Of a stretch of DNA of 64,000 nt, positions 27,960-37,504 are shown piece by piece (position 1 is the stretch's first letter; each line of letters begins with the position of its first letter). A model generated the notes under the pieces. That model did not search any database, had not been told where the DNA came from, and saw only the letters and a program-made list of their open reading frames with translations. The position numbers and the translations under genes were made by a program. The stretch is from the NCBI RefSeq assembly GCF_003010915.2, contig NZ_CP028426.1, forward strand, positions 1,426,001 to 1,490,000, written 5' to 3'. The stretch is from Gulosibacter molinativorax. GTDB lineage: Bacteria; Actinomycetota; Actinomycetes; Actinomycetales; Microbacteriaceae.

Positions 27960-30386
27960 ATGAAGATCGTCGGTATTGTCGGCTCGAACGCCGAAAAGTC
28001 TTATAACCGGACCCTGCTGCACTTTATTGCCACCCAATTTTCGGATGACGTCGAGTTCGAGGTCTGTGAAATCGCGGACCTGCCGATGTTCGATGCGAGC
28101 AGCGATCAAGCCGAAAGCGAGCCAATGGCGTCGCTCGCCGAAAAGATCGAGCAAGCCGATGGCGTAATCCTCGCGACCCCCGAATACAACCACTCGATTC
28201 CCTCCACACTTAATAGCTTCATCGAATGGATGTCGTTCAAACTGCATCCATTCCAGGGAAAACCGGTGATGATCGTCGGCGCGTCAAACGACGTTCAGGG
28301 CTCATCCCGTGCGCAACTCCACCTCCGACAAATCTTGGATTCACCTGGCGTGAACTCGCTCGTCATGCCCGGCAACGAGTTCTTGCTCGGAACCGCACAC
28401 GAGGCCTTCGATGAATACGGGAAACTTAAGGATGAGGACACGGTCGCGTTCCTCAGCTCCTGCCTCAAGCGATTTGTGCGGTTTATCGGCGTCGCAAACC
28501 TCCTGAACCTCCCCGAGGACATCGAGTTCGAACCCGGTACCTATCAGGTAAGCGCGGTCGGCTACCACGGCAAGCTACCGATGTCCGTGACCTTCGGTCG
28601 GGACCGTATCGAAGACATCGAGATCGACACCTCGACGGAAACCCAGGGCATCGCCGATGTGGTGTTCACGCGCATCCCCGAGCAGATCATCTCGGGGCAG
28701 ACCCTCAACATCGACACGATCTCGGGCGCCACCGCGACCAGTCAGGGCGTGCTCAACGGCGTCGCCGACGCGGTCGAACTCGCCAACGCCGATCCGGAGA
28801 TCCTTCGCAATCGCCCCAAGCCGAGCAAGGCATCCCAGTCGGCCCCGATTACCCTCGACACCGATGTGGTCGTCGTCGGCGCTGGGGGTGCCGGCCTGGC
28901 GGCCGCAGCTTCGGTGCTGCAAAACGGCAAGCAAGTAATCGTGTTGGAGAAGTTCCCGGCGATCGGTGGCAACACGGTGCGGACCGGCGGCCCCATGAAC
29001 TCCGCGGACCCGACGTGGCAGAAGGAGTTTGCTGCCCTGGCCGGTGAGGACGCGACGCTCCGCGGAATCTCTGAGACACCCGAATCAGAGATCGATGCCG
29101 AGTACCTCGACGACTTCCGCGCCCTCCAAGGTGAGATCAGCGCATACTTCGCCGAAGTCGAGGGCAAGGACGAGTACCTCTTCGACTCGAGCCTGCTGCA
29201 CCGCATCCAGACCTACCTCGGTGGCGTGCGCACCGACCTGACCGGGACGCGCACCTACGGCACCTACGAGCTCGTCAAGCTGCTCACCGACAACGTGCTC
29301 GATTCGGTCCATTGGCTCGAGGACATCGGGGTCGAGTTCGACTACGAGCAGGTCTCGATGCCGGTCGGTGCGCTGTGGCGTCGCGGCCACAAGCCGATTG
29401 CGAACGAAGGCTTCGCGTTCGTGCAGGCGCTGTCGCAGTGGGTCGAATCGAATGGCGGCGATATCCGTACCGAAATGGACGTGCAGAAGCTGCTCATCGA
29501 GGAAGGGCGCGTCGTCGGTGTCGAGGCGCGCAACGGCGATCAGCGCGTGATCGTTCGCTCGAAGGCCGTGGTCCTGGCGAGCGGTGGATTCGGTTCAAAC
29601 ACGAAGATGCTGCAGCAGTACAACACGTACTGGCAGGAGATCGCCGACGACACCACCACGTCGAACTCCCCCGCAATTCAGGGCGACGGCATCAACCTCG
29701 CGCTGCAAGCCGGCGCCGCGCTCGTGGACATGGGCTTCATCCAGATGCTGCCCACGTGCGACCCCAAGACTGGCGCGCTTTTCACCGGGCTGCAGGTACC
29801 GCCCGCGAACTTCGTCATGGTGAATCAGCAGGGGCGACGCTTCGTCAACGAGTTCGGTAGTCGCGACGAGATCTCGAAGGCCGCGATCGAAAACGGCACC
29901 CTGTATTACCTGATTGCCGACGACGAGATCAAAAAGACGGCGTTCAACACGAATCAGGAAATGCTGGATGCGCAGGTCACCAAGAACGACGGCACGCTTT
30001 ATCGCGCAGACACGCTGGAGGAGCTTGCCGAGCAGATCGGCATCGAGCCGGCCGTGCTGGTGGAAGAGATCGACAAGTACAACTCGTACGCGGACGCCGG
30101 TGAGGACCCGGAGTTCCACAAGTCGGCCTTCGACCTCAAGGTGGTCCAGGCGCCGTTCTACGCCACGCCCCGCCGTCCAGCTGTGCACCACACGATGGGT
30201 GGCGTGAAGATCAACACGAAGACCGAGGTGCTAAACACGGAGGGCAACGTGATTCCCGGCCTGTACGCGGCGGGTGAGGTTGCGGGCGGTATCCACGCCG
30301 GCAACCGCCTCGGCGGCAACGCGCTGGCGGATATCTTCACCTTCGGTCGGTTCGCCGGAGCGAACGCGGCGAACGGCCAGGCCTAG
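27960..30386 (+). CDS. Three-domain flavoprotein reductase, CrdB/HcrB/Ard-like (FMN_red, FMN_bind, FAD_binding_2)
   Basis: This 808-residue protein has three domains. Residues 1-185 are an NAD(P)H:FMN reductase ([31 protein letters not shown]). Residues about 200-285 are an FMN_bind domain with [12 protein letters not shown], the pattern that ApbE modifies with covalent FMN on Thr. Residues about 300-808 are a flavocytochrome-c/fumarate-reductase-like FAD domain ([64 protein letters not shown]). No signal peptide or heme motif is present, so electrons should pass NADH, FMN, covalent FMN, FAD to an unsaturated acid in the cytoplasm. Substrate type (acrylate, cinnamate, fumarate, urocanate) is not settled by sequence. 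Confidence 0.88.
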   Translation: MKIVGIVGSNAEKSYNRTLLHFIATQFSDDVEFEVCEIADLPMFDASSDQAESEPMASLAEKIEQADGVILATPEYNHSIPSTLNSFIEWMSFKLHPFQGKPVMIVGASNDVQGSSRAQLHLRQILDSPGVNSLVMPGNEFLLGTAHEAFDEYGKLKDEDTVAFLSSCLKRFVRFIGVANLLNLPEDIEFEPGTYQVSAVGYHGKLPMSVTFGRDRIEDIEIDTSTETQGIADVVFTRIPEQIISGQTLNIDTISGATATSQGVLNGVADAVELANADPEILRNRPKPSKASQSAPITLDTDVVVVGAGGAGLAAAASVLQNGKQVIVLEKFPAIGGNTVRTGGPMNSADPTWQKEFAALAGEDATLRGISETPESEIDAEYLDDFRALQGEISAYFAEVEGKDEYLFDSSLLHRIQTYLGGVRTDLTGTRTYGTYELVKLLTDNVLDSVHWLEDIGVEFDYEQVSMPVGALWRRGHKPIANEGFAFVQALSQWVESNGGDIRTEMDVQKLLIEEGRVVGVEARNGDQRVIVRSKAVVLASGGFGSNTKMLQQYNTYWQEIADDTTTSNSPAIQGDGINLALQAGAALVDMGFIQMLPTCDPKTGALFTGLQVPPANFVMVNQQGRRFVNEFGSRDEISKAAIENGTLYYLIADDEIKKTAFNTNQEMLDAQVTKNDGTLYRADTLEELAEQIGIEPAVLVEEIDKYNSYADAGEDPEFHKSAFDLKVVQAPFYATPRRPAVHHTMGGVKINTKTEVLNTEGNVIPGLYAAGEVAGGIHAGNRLGGNALADIFTFGRFAGANAANGQA

Positions 30387-30413
30387 TCCTGGACAGTAAC
30401 ACCGGTGAGCGCT

Positions 30414-30443
30414 CGGGCGGCGGCATATTTTTGTCGCCGCCCG
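30414..30443. terminator. Hairpin between the reductase and apbE
   Basis: Nine-base perfect arms CGGGCGGCG/CGCCGCCCG (30414-30422, 30435-30443) flank a T-rich 12-base loop. It lies 28 bp past the reductase stop and 54 bp before apbE. It may terminate partly, giving less apbE than reductase transcript. Confidence 0.6.
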
Positions 30444-30496
30444 CGACTCATCGGCCGTGTATTTCGAGTTCTCCGAGTCGCGGGTGAGGGGTAAGG

Positions 30497-31438
30497 GTGC
30501 CGATCGAACAAGCTGAGGTCCACCTGATGGGGACCATTATTGAGCTCCAGGTCGAGGCCGAATCGACTCGCGAGATCCTCACCGAGGCCGTGCGCCGACT
30601 TCGCGTCTACGAGCACCGTTTTAGCGCAAATGACCCGAGTTCCGAGCTGGGTGCGATCAACCGCGACGCTGGTCTGCGTGCCGTTGCCGTGCATTCTGAG
30701 CTGTTCGAACTCATTGCGTTGGGGGTTGAGCACAGCCTCCCCGCCGACTCCATGCTCGATATCGCCATTGGCCCACTCGTACAACTCTGGCGAATCGGTT
30801 TTGCGGACGCGAGAGTTCCAACTCCGAGCGAGATTTCCGAGGCATTGGCGCGCATCGACCCGTCGAAGATTGACTTGGACGAGGGCAAGGGACAAGTGTT
30901 TCTGCGCCAGCCTGGGATGAAACTTGATCTCGGGGCGATCGCCAAGGGCTATATCGCGGACCGACTTGTCGACTACTTTCGCGAGCAGGAGGTGACGTCG
31001 GCGTTTATCAATCTCGGCGGCAACGTGCTGACGTATGGTCACTCACCCCGGCAGGATGACGGCCGCTGGCGGATCGGCCTCCGACACCCACAGCATCCGG
31101 ATGACCAGCTCGCGGGATACCTGTCCGTCGCGCAGCAGTCGGTAGTCACCTCGGGCGTATACCGGCGCACCCTCAACCGGAACGGAAGATCCTTTCACCA
31201 CATCCTCGATCCGGCGACCGGATACCCGATCGAGACGAATGTCGCGTCGCTGACGATCGTGTCCCCGCAGTCGGTCGATGGGGAAATCTGGACGAGTCGA
31301 CTCTTCGGCCGGCCAGCCCCTGACATCCTCGCTGCGATCGGGGCGGAGCCAGGTCTGGCCGCCGTCGTGATTACCGATGGTTTGCGGGTGTATGCATCCG
31401 GCGACCTAGGCGATCAACTGGTCGTTGGTACCACATAA
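30497..31438 (+). CDS. apbE: FAD:protein FMN transferase (ApbE)
   Basis: This 313-residue protein starts at GTG behind GAGGGGTAAGG. ApbE motifs: EVHLMGTIIELQV at the start, FSANDPSSELGAINR, LDLGAIAKGYIADRLVDYF (the FAD-binding helix), INLGGNVLTYG and SGVYRRTLNRNGRSFHHILD then PATGYPI, with the conserved His and Asp for Mg. It moves FMN from FAD onto Ser/Thr in FMN_bind domains. The gene just upstream has such a domain, so that protein is the probable target. No lipobox or signal peptide is seen, matching a cytoplasmic target. It is shorter than the exported ApbE forms. Confidence 0.92.
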   Translation: MPIEQAEVHLMGTIIELQVEAESTREILTEAVRRLRVYEHRFSANDPSSELGAINRDAGLRAVAVHSELFELIALGVEHSLPADSMLDIAIGPLVQLWRIGFADARVPTPSEISEALARIDPSKIDLDEGKGQVFLRQPGMKLDLGAIAKGYIADRLVDYFREQEVTSAFINLGGNVLTYGHSPRQDDGRWRIGLRHPQHPDDQLAGYLSVAQQSVVTSGVYRRTLNRNGRSFHHILDPATGYPIETNVASLTIVSPQSVDGEIWTSRLFGRPAPDILAAIGAEPGLAAVVITDGLRVYASGDLGDQLVVGTT

Positions 31439-31477
31439 ATACTCACCGCTTGGAGCAGATATCTTGGAGCAGAAATA

Positions 31478-32779
31478 GTGGAGACGCGCCTCACCGACGA
31501 GATTGTCGAACGCGCGCTCGGGGCGCTACCCGCGCATCCGCCTGGGGCAGACCAGGAAGTCGTGCGAGAGGTGCTGTCGAGTACAGGACTACCCGAGGCC
31601 CCGACCTTGAGCGCACTCCTTGCCCGGACGAACGGCCTCGACCACGCTGGCATCAATGTGTTCGGGGTCGGCGAAAGCTCAGTGGATGCACTGGCTGACT
31701 GGTCGGAGTCGCTCGCGCCCCTTATCCCGGTTGGCCTCGGCGGCAACGCATTCGGGTGGCATCGGGTCGAAGAATCCTGGGTCGAAATGACCACCTACTC
31801 TCGGGATGTCGTGCAGCGATATGCCAGCGATGCCGAGCTGCTCCACGACCTCTTCTGCAGGCACCTGCCCGGTTATGTCCCAGAGCCAGAAGCGATCGGT
31901 GCTCCGCCACTCGAGGATCTTCTCTCGCGAGTACCAGTCCTGACCGAACCCGCCGCACCAAAGGATATTTCCCGTGCCGCTGCGACATTCATGAAACGGA
32001 CTGGTGTGAGCGGCCAAGAACTGAGGAAGCTTTGGCAGCGCACGGACGGAGTCGATCGAGACGGGTTGGTGATATTCGGGGCCAGGCAATTCTCGGAAGC
32101 GTCGTGGGATGCGGATCCCGCTTGCCAGTGGGCGATTCAAGCTGGGCATGCGGGTCGCGAGGCCATCGTGTTCAACAGCCGCGAGCGGCAGTGGCAGCTC
32201 GTCGCCGGCCCGTATAGCTGGGTACTTCCAGAGCGGCGATTCTCGAGTTTGGCCGATCTGATCGCTGCGGTGTTCGGGGAGGGCGACCCGGAGCATCCTC
32301 CCGCGCCAGATCAGCTCGACCCGTTGGAGTCCGATTCACCCGTCGATACGCGGCGAAGCGGGAGCATCGATTCCGTGGCTGACGTTTCGGATCTTCTCGA
32401 GTCGCTGCCGCGCGGTATTGCGAGGCCGCCCGCGGGCGGTTCCGCCACACGTCACGCAACCACGTTCTTCGCCCGCCGAACTGGCCGTCAACCGGGCGCA
32501 GATCTCGAAGAGTTTCTCGGGCTGTGCGACGGATTCGAATGGAATGGGCTCATCCTGCACGGCTCCGAGGCCATGCTGCGTGTACAAGACGACCTACCCG
32601 AGCATCTCTTTGCCGTAGGACAGATGGACGACCGGATCCTTGTCTTCGATGCGTCGGAGCACTCGTGGAATCTTCTCGATGCGGGTGCGCTCGACATTGA
32701 TCAGGATGCTGATCGCTTCCCGTCATTCACGATGCTCGTCGCTGAGGCAGTGAGTCGCCGAGTCTCAGATTCACCCTGA
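31478..32779 (+). CDS. Three-repeat SUKH (SMI1/KNR4, YrhA)-like protein
   Basis: This 433-residue protein starts at GTG. Three similar blocks can be read: LLARTNGLDHAGINVFGVGE (about residue 45), LWQRTDGVDRDGLVIFGARQ (about 185) and FLGLCDGFEWNGLILHGSEA (about 345). Each is followed by a stretch with a Trp-rich strand (GWHRVEESWVEM, WQLVAGPYSWVL, DASEHSWNLLD). This is the layout of the SUKH superfamily (YrhA-like), which includes immunity proteins of contact-dependent toxin systems. No toxin gene is near. Function in this strain is unknown. It follows apbE by 39 bp. Confidence 0.7.
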   Translation: METRLTDEIVERALGALPAHPPGADQEVVREVLSSTGLPEAPTLSALLARTNGLDHAGINVFGVGESSVDALADWSESLAPLIPVGLGGNAFGWHRVEESWVEMTTYSRDVVQRYASDAELLHDLFCRHLPGYVPEPEAIGAPPLEDLLSRVPVLTEPAAPKDISRAAATFMKRTGVSGQELRKLWQRTDGVDRDGLVIFGARQFSEASWDADPACQWAIQAGHAGREAIVFNSRERQWQLVAGPYSWVLPERRFSSLADLIAAVFGEGDPEHPPAPDQLDPLESDSPVDTRRSGSIDSVADVSDLLESLPRGIARPPAGGSATRHATTFFARRTGRQPGADLEEFLGLCDGFEWNGLILHGSEAMLRVQDDLPEHLFAVGQMDDRILVFDASEHSWNLLDAGALDIDQDADRFPSFTMLVAEAVSRRVSDSP

Positions 32780-32780
32780 A

Positions 32781-32826
32781 ACACGTTGTCGCGTCTTCCA
32801 GACGAGCGGAAGCCGCGACAACGTGT
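32781..32826. terminator. Large bidirectional hairpin between convergent genes
   Basis: Arms of 13 bp, ACACGTTGTCGCG/CGCGACAACGTGT (32781-32793 and 32814-32826), are perfect, and the 20-base loop holds a further CTTCC/GGAAG pair. It lies between the SUKH-like gene and the convergent SDR gene, so it can terminate both. Confidence 0.85.
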
Positions 32827-32843
32827 GGTTGGAACGTGTGGCG

Positions 32844-33647
32844 TTACTGGTCCATTGACTTCGGCGCGTGCCAGATGTCTTCGCCGCGACGGATGGAATC
32901 GAAGCCACCGTCGATGTAGATGATCTGGCCGGTCATTGAACGGTTAAGACCCGAGACGAGGAAGACGAGCACGTCAGCAACGTCCTCGGGGCGAAGCGCA
33001 CCGTTGTAGGGAGCCGGCATGGCGCCGAAGGCGAGCGCGCGCCCCTCTTCGGTTGACAGCAGTTCCGTGGTCATGGGGGTCGCAACGACGCCGGGGCCCA
33101 CCGCATTGATGCCGATGCCGGAGGCGGCGAACTCATCGGTCGGGGCGACTCGACGTACCCAGGTCGCGATTGCGCGCTTCGAAGCCGAGTAGTTCGTGTA
33201 ACCGATCTCCGGACCCTGCTCCTGCAGCGACTTGCCGTATTCAATGGCCTCTTCGCGCTTGTCGTCGAGCAGCAACTGGACGAGGTTCGTGTCGGTCGGC
33301 TGCAGGCTGGCACCGGATGCGGTGATAGCGACGCGCGCGTTCTCCGACTTCTGGAGTAGTGGCAGGAACGCTCGCACGGTGTCCACGGCACCGAAGTAGT
33401 TGACCTTGAGGTCGAGCGGCGAGTTCGTCTGCGTGCCCGCGTTCGCGATTACGCCGTCGACGGTGCCGTACTTCGCCGAAACCTGTTCGACGACCTGGGC
33501 GATGGAATCCTGGTTCGAGAGGTCGACTTCGAACTCCGCGTTCTTGAGGTCGAGGCCGATAGCAACATCGCCTCGCTCCACGACAAGCTTGGCCGCCATC
33601 TCACCGATGCCGGATCCTGCACCGGTCACCACAATATTTCTCGACAT
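32844..33647 (-). CDS. SDR, 3-alpha-hydroxysteroid dehydrogenase-like
   Basis: This 267-residue classical SDR has VVTGAGSGIGEMAAKL (cofactor loop), IANAGT, the catalytic Ser in ITASGAS, Tyr and Lys in YTNYSASKRAIATWV, and GINAVGPGVVATPM. The Asp at the end of strand 2 (IGLDLKN) points to NAD(H). The late insert MPAPYNGALRPEDVADVLVF and short length resemble 3-alpha-hydroxysteroid dehydrogenase/carbonyl reductase. The physiological substrate is unknown. A GAGAAGGAG-type site precedes the ATG. Confidence 0.88.
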   Translation of the reverse strand: MSRNIVVTGAGSGIGEMAAKLVVERGDVAIGLDLKNAEFEVDLSNQDSIAQVVEQVSAKYGTVDGVIANAGTQTNSPLDLKVNYFGAVDTVRAFLPLLQKSENARVAITASGASLQPTDTNLVQLLLDDKREEAIEYGKSLQEQGPEIGYTNYSASKRAIATWVRRVAPTDEFAASGIGINAVGPGVVATPMTTELLSTEEGRALAFGAMPAPYNGALRPEDVADVLVFLVSGLNRSMTGQIIYIDGGFDSIRRGEDIWHAPKSMDQ

Positions 33648-33912
33648 GGTTCTCCTTCTCTGCGCGGCTAGCCGAGCGTACTTCGGACAATCTCACCGCG
33701 ATCTGCCGTTTTGAGCTCGAACGAGCCCAACTACATACCTACTCCCGCATCCTCGGAATTCCAGAGGCGGGTGCTCCACCAGGCCTGCTACAACGCGTCG
33801 TCAAGCAGTCAGCGAGAGTCAGTGGTGCGGCTACGAGGCCACGCTCGCACGAAGTGCACGGAGTGCAGATTCACGACAACCGTCGATTTATGAACAGGAC
33901 TAGTCTGTCCTC

Positions 33913-35166
33913 GTGAAGAGTACGAACTCATCGCCCACTCCCCGACTCCGCCCCTGGCAGATGGTGACCGGGCTCGGCCTCGTCAGCCTCTTTGCCGACA
34001 TGGTCGCCGACGGTGGCAAATCGCTATACGGCCCGCTACTCGGTTCCCTCGGCGCATCCGCCCTCGTGGTTGGCCTCGTGACCGGCGCTGCCGAGGCCGT
34101 GTCTTTGCTACTGCGGCTAGTTGCCGGCCCCCTCGCCGACAAAAAAGGCAATCACTGGACCTGGACGATCGCCGGCTACGGGCTCACCGCGCTGTGCATC
34201 CCCCTCCTCGCGGTGACGCCCGCACTCGGCACCGCTGGCGTAATCGTCGCCTCGACGCTCATCATCGTCGAGCGCGTGGGCAAGGCTTTCCGAAGTCCCT
34301 CGAAGTCGGCGCTACTCGCCCAGGCGTCGAGCGGGATTGGCCATGGCCGCGGGTTCGGCGTCCATAAGTCGCTCGACATGATCGGAGCGGTCTCGGGACC
34401 GCTCCTCGTGGCCGCGGTGCTGGCGTGGCGCGGAGAGGTCTCGCTGGCCTACGCGGTGCTCATCATCCCCGGCATCATCACGATGGCCATTCTGTTCTAC
34501 CTCCGCAAGCAGGTGCCCGACCTCTCGGTTTATAACCCCGAAGTTCCTCTCGAGGATGCTCCGAAAGCGACGCGCAAGAGCGGCTACCTCGACCTGGCGC
34601 TCGGGCGAGACCTTCCGAGGAGCTTCTTCGTCTACGCACTCGCCGCCGGTCTAATCTCGGGAGGACTCGTTTCCTGGGGCATCGTCTCGTACCACCTTGA
34701 GCGTTCCGGTATGGTGCCACTTCCCCTCATCCCGACCGTCTTCGCCGTCGCGATGGGTTTCGGCGCGATCGCTGCGCTCGGCAACGGCTGGATCTACGAC
34801 AAAGTCGGCACCCGGGTGCTGCTCGTCGTCCCCGTACTAACCGCGCTCGTACCGGCCCTGTCGCTGAGCGCTTCACTGTGGTTGGCACTACTCGGCATCG
34901 CCCTCTGGGGTATGGCCACGGGCATCCAGGATGCGACGATCAAGGCCGTCGTCGCAAAGCTCGTCCCGCAGTCGCGGCTCGCGGGCGCGTACGGCGTGTT
35001 CGCCGCGATCCAGGGCTTGGCTGCGCTTATTGGCGGCCTCGTGGTCGGCGCGCTCTACGATGTCTCGCTCCCCTGGCTCATCGTTGTGGTGGCATTGGGG
35101 CAGGCGATTGCCTTCGTACTCCTCCTCGTGACAGAGTCGCGCGCGTCGAAAAACGCGCCACGCTAG
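33913..35166 (+). CDS. MFS transporter (12 TM), unknown substrate
   Basis: This 417-residue protein starts at GTG and has 12 membrane segments. The first loop RLVAGPLADKKGNHWTWTIA is an MFS motif A, and VERVGKAFRSPSKSALLAQA is characteristic of a group of bacterial MFS proteins including YfcJ/MdtH-like exporters. A cytoplasmic loop between helices 6 and 7 (KQVPDLSVYNPEVPLEDAPK) is clear. The substrate is unknown. The upstream 265 bp (33648-33912) hold no convincing gene; a 60-codon frame there has no family support. Confidence 0.82.
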   Translation: MKSTNSSPTPRLRPWQMVTGLGLVSLFADMVADGGKSLYGPLLGSLGASALVVGLVTGAAEAVSLLLRLVAGPLADKKGNHWTWTIAGYGLTALCIPLLAVTPALGTAGVIVASTLIIVERVGKAFRSPSKSALLAQASSGIGHGRGFGVHKSLDMIGAVSGPLLVAAVLAWRGEVSLAYAVLIIPGIITMAILFYLRKQVPDLSVYNPEVPLEDAPKATRKSGYLDLALGRDLPRSFFVYALAAGLISGGLVSWGIVSYHLERSGMVPLPLIPTVFAVAMGFGAIAALGNGWIYDKVGTRVLLVVPVLTALVPALSLSASLWLALLGIALWGMATGIQDATIKAVVAKLVPQSRLAGAYGVFAAIQGLAALIGGLVVGALYDVSLPWLIVVVALGQAIAFVLLLVTESRASKNAPR

Positions 35167-35187
35167 GTCGGCCGGTGCCCTGCAGCG

Positions 35188-36981
35188 CTACGACATAAAC
35201 GGCATGAGTTCCATCGGCATCGTGACGAACGGCCGCATCATGTCGCGGTCCTCGTGCTCGAGGATGTGGCAGTGGTACATGAACCGGCCGGCGTAGGTGT
35301 GGAACCGCACCGCGATCTCGACGATCTCGTTGGGATTGACCCGGACCGTGTCCTTGAGGCCGCGCTCATTGTCGTCAATACCGTGATCGAGACCATCGTC
35401 GGGGCCCCGCCCGATCGTCACCTCGGCGGTCAGATCGCGATCGCCAATTCCACCGTCTGGAATGGACCAGGTAATTGGCCGACGCGCCACGATCTGGAAG
35501 GGGTCCAGATGCACGTGAATCGGATGCGTGTCTTCGGTGAGATTGATGAGCTGCCAGATCTCGTACTCACCGAGCATCGGAAAGAACGTCGTCGTGTCCT
35601 CGAAGTGCGCGGCAACCGAGCGATACCGCGTGACGTCATCGCCGTCGCTGATCTTGACGAGCGATTCCGTCGACTCGGCTCCATCCCCCACTGCTTCGAG
35701 CTCACGCATCGTGAGCATATTGGGCATCCCAGCCATTTCGCGCTCGACTAACGCAATCGCGCGACGCGGGGCACCGTCAAGTTCCTCGTCACGGACCCGG
35801 ACGTAGTCGGTCGCGAGCTTGTGCGGTACCGGCTGTGACTTCACCTCGCCAGGGCCCACGCGAGGCCCCACGCGAAACTGCATCACTTGCGGGAATGGAA
35901 GCATCGCATCGAGATCCGCCGCATCCTCCGCCTCGGCGGCGGGGAACGGCGCACCATCGAACGGTGCACCCGCGGTGTTGTAGAGGGTGAGCACCGTCCC
36001 CTCGGGAAGGTCCGAGAAGTCGACCAGCAAGTCTGCCCGCTCCGCAGACGCGAGGATGAGCCCGTCTTCCGGTACCTCGACTGGCTCGCGCAGAAGGCCC
36101 GCGTCGGTGCCAATCTGCGTGATGCGTCCGTGGTCGGGTGCTCCGTCTCGAAGCAGCACGAGCCGGAACGTGCGCGCGTTCGAACCATTTAGCGCTCGGA
36201 ATCGATAGGTCGTTGGCTCGACATTGAGAAACGGCCATACCTTGCCATTGACGACAGTGAAGGGGGCGAACGCCTCCATCACTCCAGGGTCTGTTTTATG
36301 CACGAGACGACCGGTGAGTGTTCCGTCCGCGCCGACCCCGAAGTTGCGATCCTGAAGCAACAGCGGAACCTCATATGGGCCGCCCTCCGGCAGACCAAGT
36401 TCGCGTTCGCGCTCGTCGCGAATGATCCACAGCCCTGCGAGCCCCGCATAGACATTGAAGCGGGTGACGCCCATGACATGGTCGTGGTACCAGAGCATCG
36501 AGGCCCGCTGCTTGCCGGGGTAGGTGTTGTACGCATCCTGACCGGGCGCGAAAAGATTCTCGGTCCAGCCGTCATAGACCGCGGGAGTCAGCCCGCCGTG
36601 GAGGTGCACCACCGAGTACCCGCTCAACGCCGAAACGTTATCGTCTGGCGTGCCACCGCTCAAGCCAGGGAGGCACTGCACAGGCACTCCTTCAGCGTCG
36701 ACCTCGTCAGGTGCAATTGTCACGTCGACGGGGAACTCGCCATCGAGTTCATTCCGCCACCGGACGCGCACCTGTTCGCCGCTCTCAACCTCAATCGTTG
36801 GGCCCGGAGCGGTTCCCTCGTAGCCCCAGACCTGCGATGACGGCAGGTCTCGGTGGAACGAATGCGCGCCCGACCGAATGCTCACGCTCAACTCACCGCC
36901 GTGCTCAGCGGCGATCAGCCGCCGAGGTAGCGGCAATGGATCAACGAATGGGGTCAGCGGGAATTTCTGCGACTTCGCCAT
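35188..36981 (-). CDS. Multicopper oxidase, CotA-like
   Basis: This 597-residue three-cupredoxin-domain oxidase has all four copper motifs: VVHLHGG, MLWYHDHVMG, HPIHVHLDPF and YHCHILEHEDRDMM, which supply type 1, 2 and 3 copper ligands. It resembles CotA/phenoxazinone-synthase-type bilirubin oxidases that couple oxidation of phenols or metals to reduction of O2 to water. The N-terminus (MAKSQKFPLTPFVDPLPLPR) has no signal peptide, so it may be cytoplasmic or released. The start at 36981 is preferred over 36993. It is convergent with the MFS gene by 21 bp. Confidence 0.92.
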   Translation of the reverse strand: MAKSQKFPLTPFVDPLPLPRRLIAAEHGGELSVSIRSGAHSFHRDLPSSQVWGYEGTAPGPTIEVESGEQVRVRWRNELDGEFPVDVTIAPDEVDAEGVPVQCLPGLSGGTPDDNVSALSGYSVVHLHGGLTPAVYDGWTENLFAPGQDAYNTYPGKQRASMLWYHDHVMGVTRFNVYAGLAGLWIIRDERERELGLPEGGPYEVPLLLQDRNFGVGADGTLTGRLVHKTDPGVMEAFAPFTVVNGKVWPFLNVEPTTYRFRALNGSNARTFRLVLLRDGAPDHGRITQIGTDAGLLREPVEVPEDGLILASAERADLLVDFSDLPEGTVLTLYNTAGAPFDGAPFPAAEAEDAADLDAMLPFPQVMQFRVGPRVGPGEVKSQPVPHKLATDYVRVRDEELDGAPRRAIALVEREMAGMPNMLTMRELEAVGDGAESTESLVKISDGDDVTRYRSVAAHFEDTTTFFPMLGEYEIWQLINLTEDTHPIHVHLDPFQIVARRPITWSIPDGGIGDRDLTAEVTIGRGPDDGLDHGIDDNERGLKDTVRVNPNEIVEIAVRFHTYAGRFMYHCHILEHEDRDMMRPFVTMPMELMPFMS

Positions 36982-37024
36982 GCATCCGACCATAGTTGTG
37001 GCCCGCGACAGTTACCGTCAGAAC

Positions 37025-37059
37025 ACGCAGCCGCCGTTCAGCGACTCACAAGTGCGTCA
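37025..37059 (+). repeat. 35-bp direct repeat, copy 1
   Basis: This copy differs by one base from 37857-37891 (a C/T in the AGCYGCCG part). It overlaps the last codons and stop of the toxin gene. With copy 2 it encloses the toxin-antitoxin module. Read on the minus strand the repeat contains a short frame ending ALVSR and a stop, as if derived from the 3' end of a gene. Confidence 0.9.
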
Positions 37060-37504
37060 GTCCTAACGTCGCGCCTCGGCTGCTATTGCCGCCCCACGGG
37101 TCAAACAACTCAATGCCCGTCTCAAGGAAATCCTTGACATTTCTCGTCGCGCAGACGGCCCCGTGTACCCGACAAATAGCGGCGATCTGAGCATCGGCCA
37201 TACTGATCGGCCGCCCGATGCTGTTTCGCCGTGTCACCACATCCGCGTATGCGCGCGCCGCGTCCTCATCAAATGCGAGCAACGACTTCGTGTGGCGATA
37301 CGGCTCAATGGCTCCTTCGATGGCCGACATCAGCTCGGTCCGACGCCGACCCTCAGGAAGTTGATGAACGCCCGCAAGTAGCTCGGCCAGCGTGATTGTG
37401 GTGATCGCGACATCGTCAGTCAACGACTCGAGCCAACCAATCACCGTCGCGTTTGGCTGTGACCGGAACAGCTCCGAGACCACGTTGGTGTCGAGAATAA
37501 TCAT
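37046..37504 (-). CDS. PIN domain toxin (VapC/FitB-like)
   Basis: This 152-residue PIN ribonuclease has the four acidic positions: Asp in MIILDTNVVSEL, Glu in ITLAELLAGV, Asp in ISMADAQIAAIC and Asp in RNVKDFLETGIELFDP. VapC/FitB toxins cut tRNA or mRNA as a Mg-dependent nuclease. It overlaps the antitoxin stop by ATGA. The last codons fall in a 35-bp repeat, so the normal C-terminus may have been changed by recombination. The family length is about 130-145, so it is slightly long. Confidence 0.9.
   Translation of the reverse strand: MIILDTNVVSELFRSQPNATVIGWLESLTDDVAITTITLAELLAGVHQLPEGRRRTELMSAIEGAIEPYRHTKSLLAFDEDAARAYADVVTRRNSIGRPISMADAQIAAICRVHGAVCATRNVKDFLETGIELFDPWGGNSSRGATLGLTHL

Noticed and set aside
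33711..33893. Possible 60-codon gene between the SDR and MFS genes
   Set aside because: No family resemblance, no ribosome site, and composition unlike neighbours; treated as intergenic.
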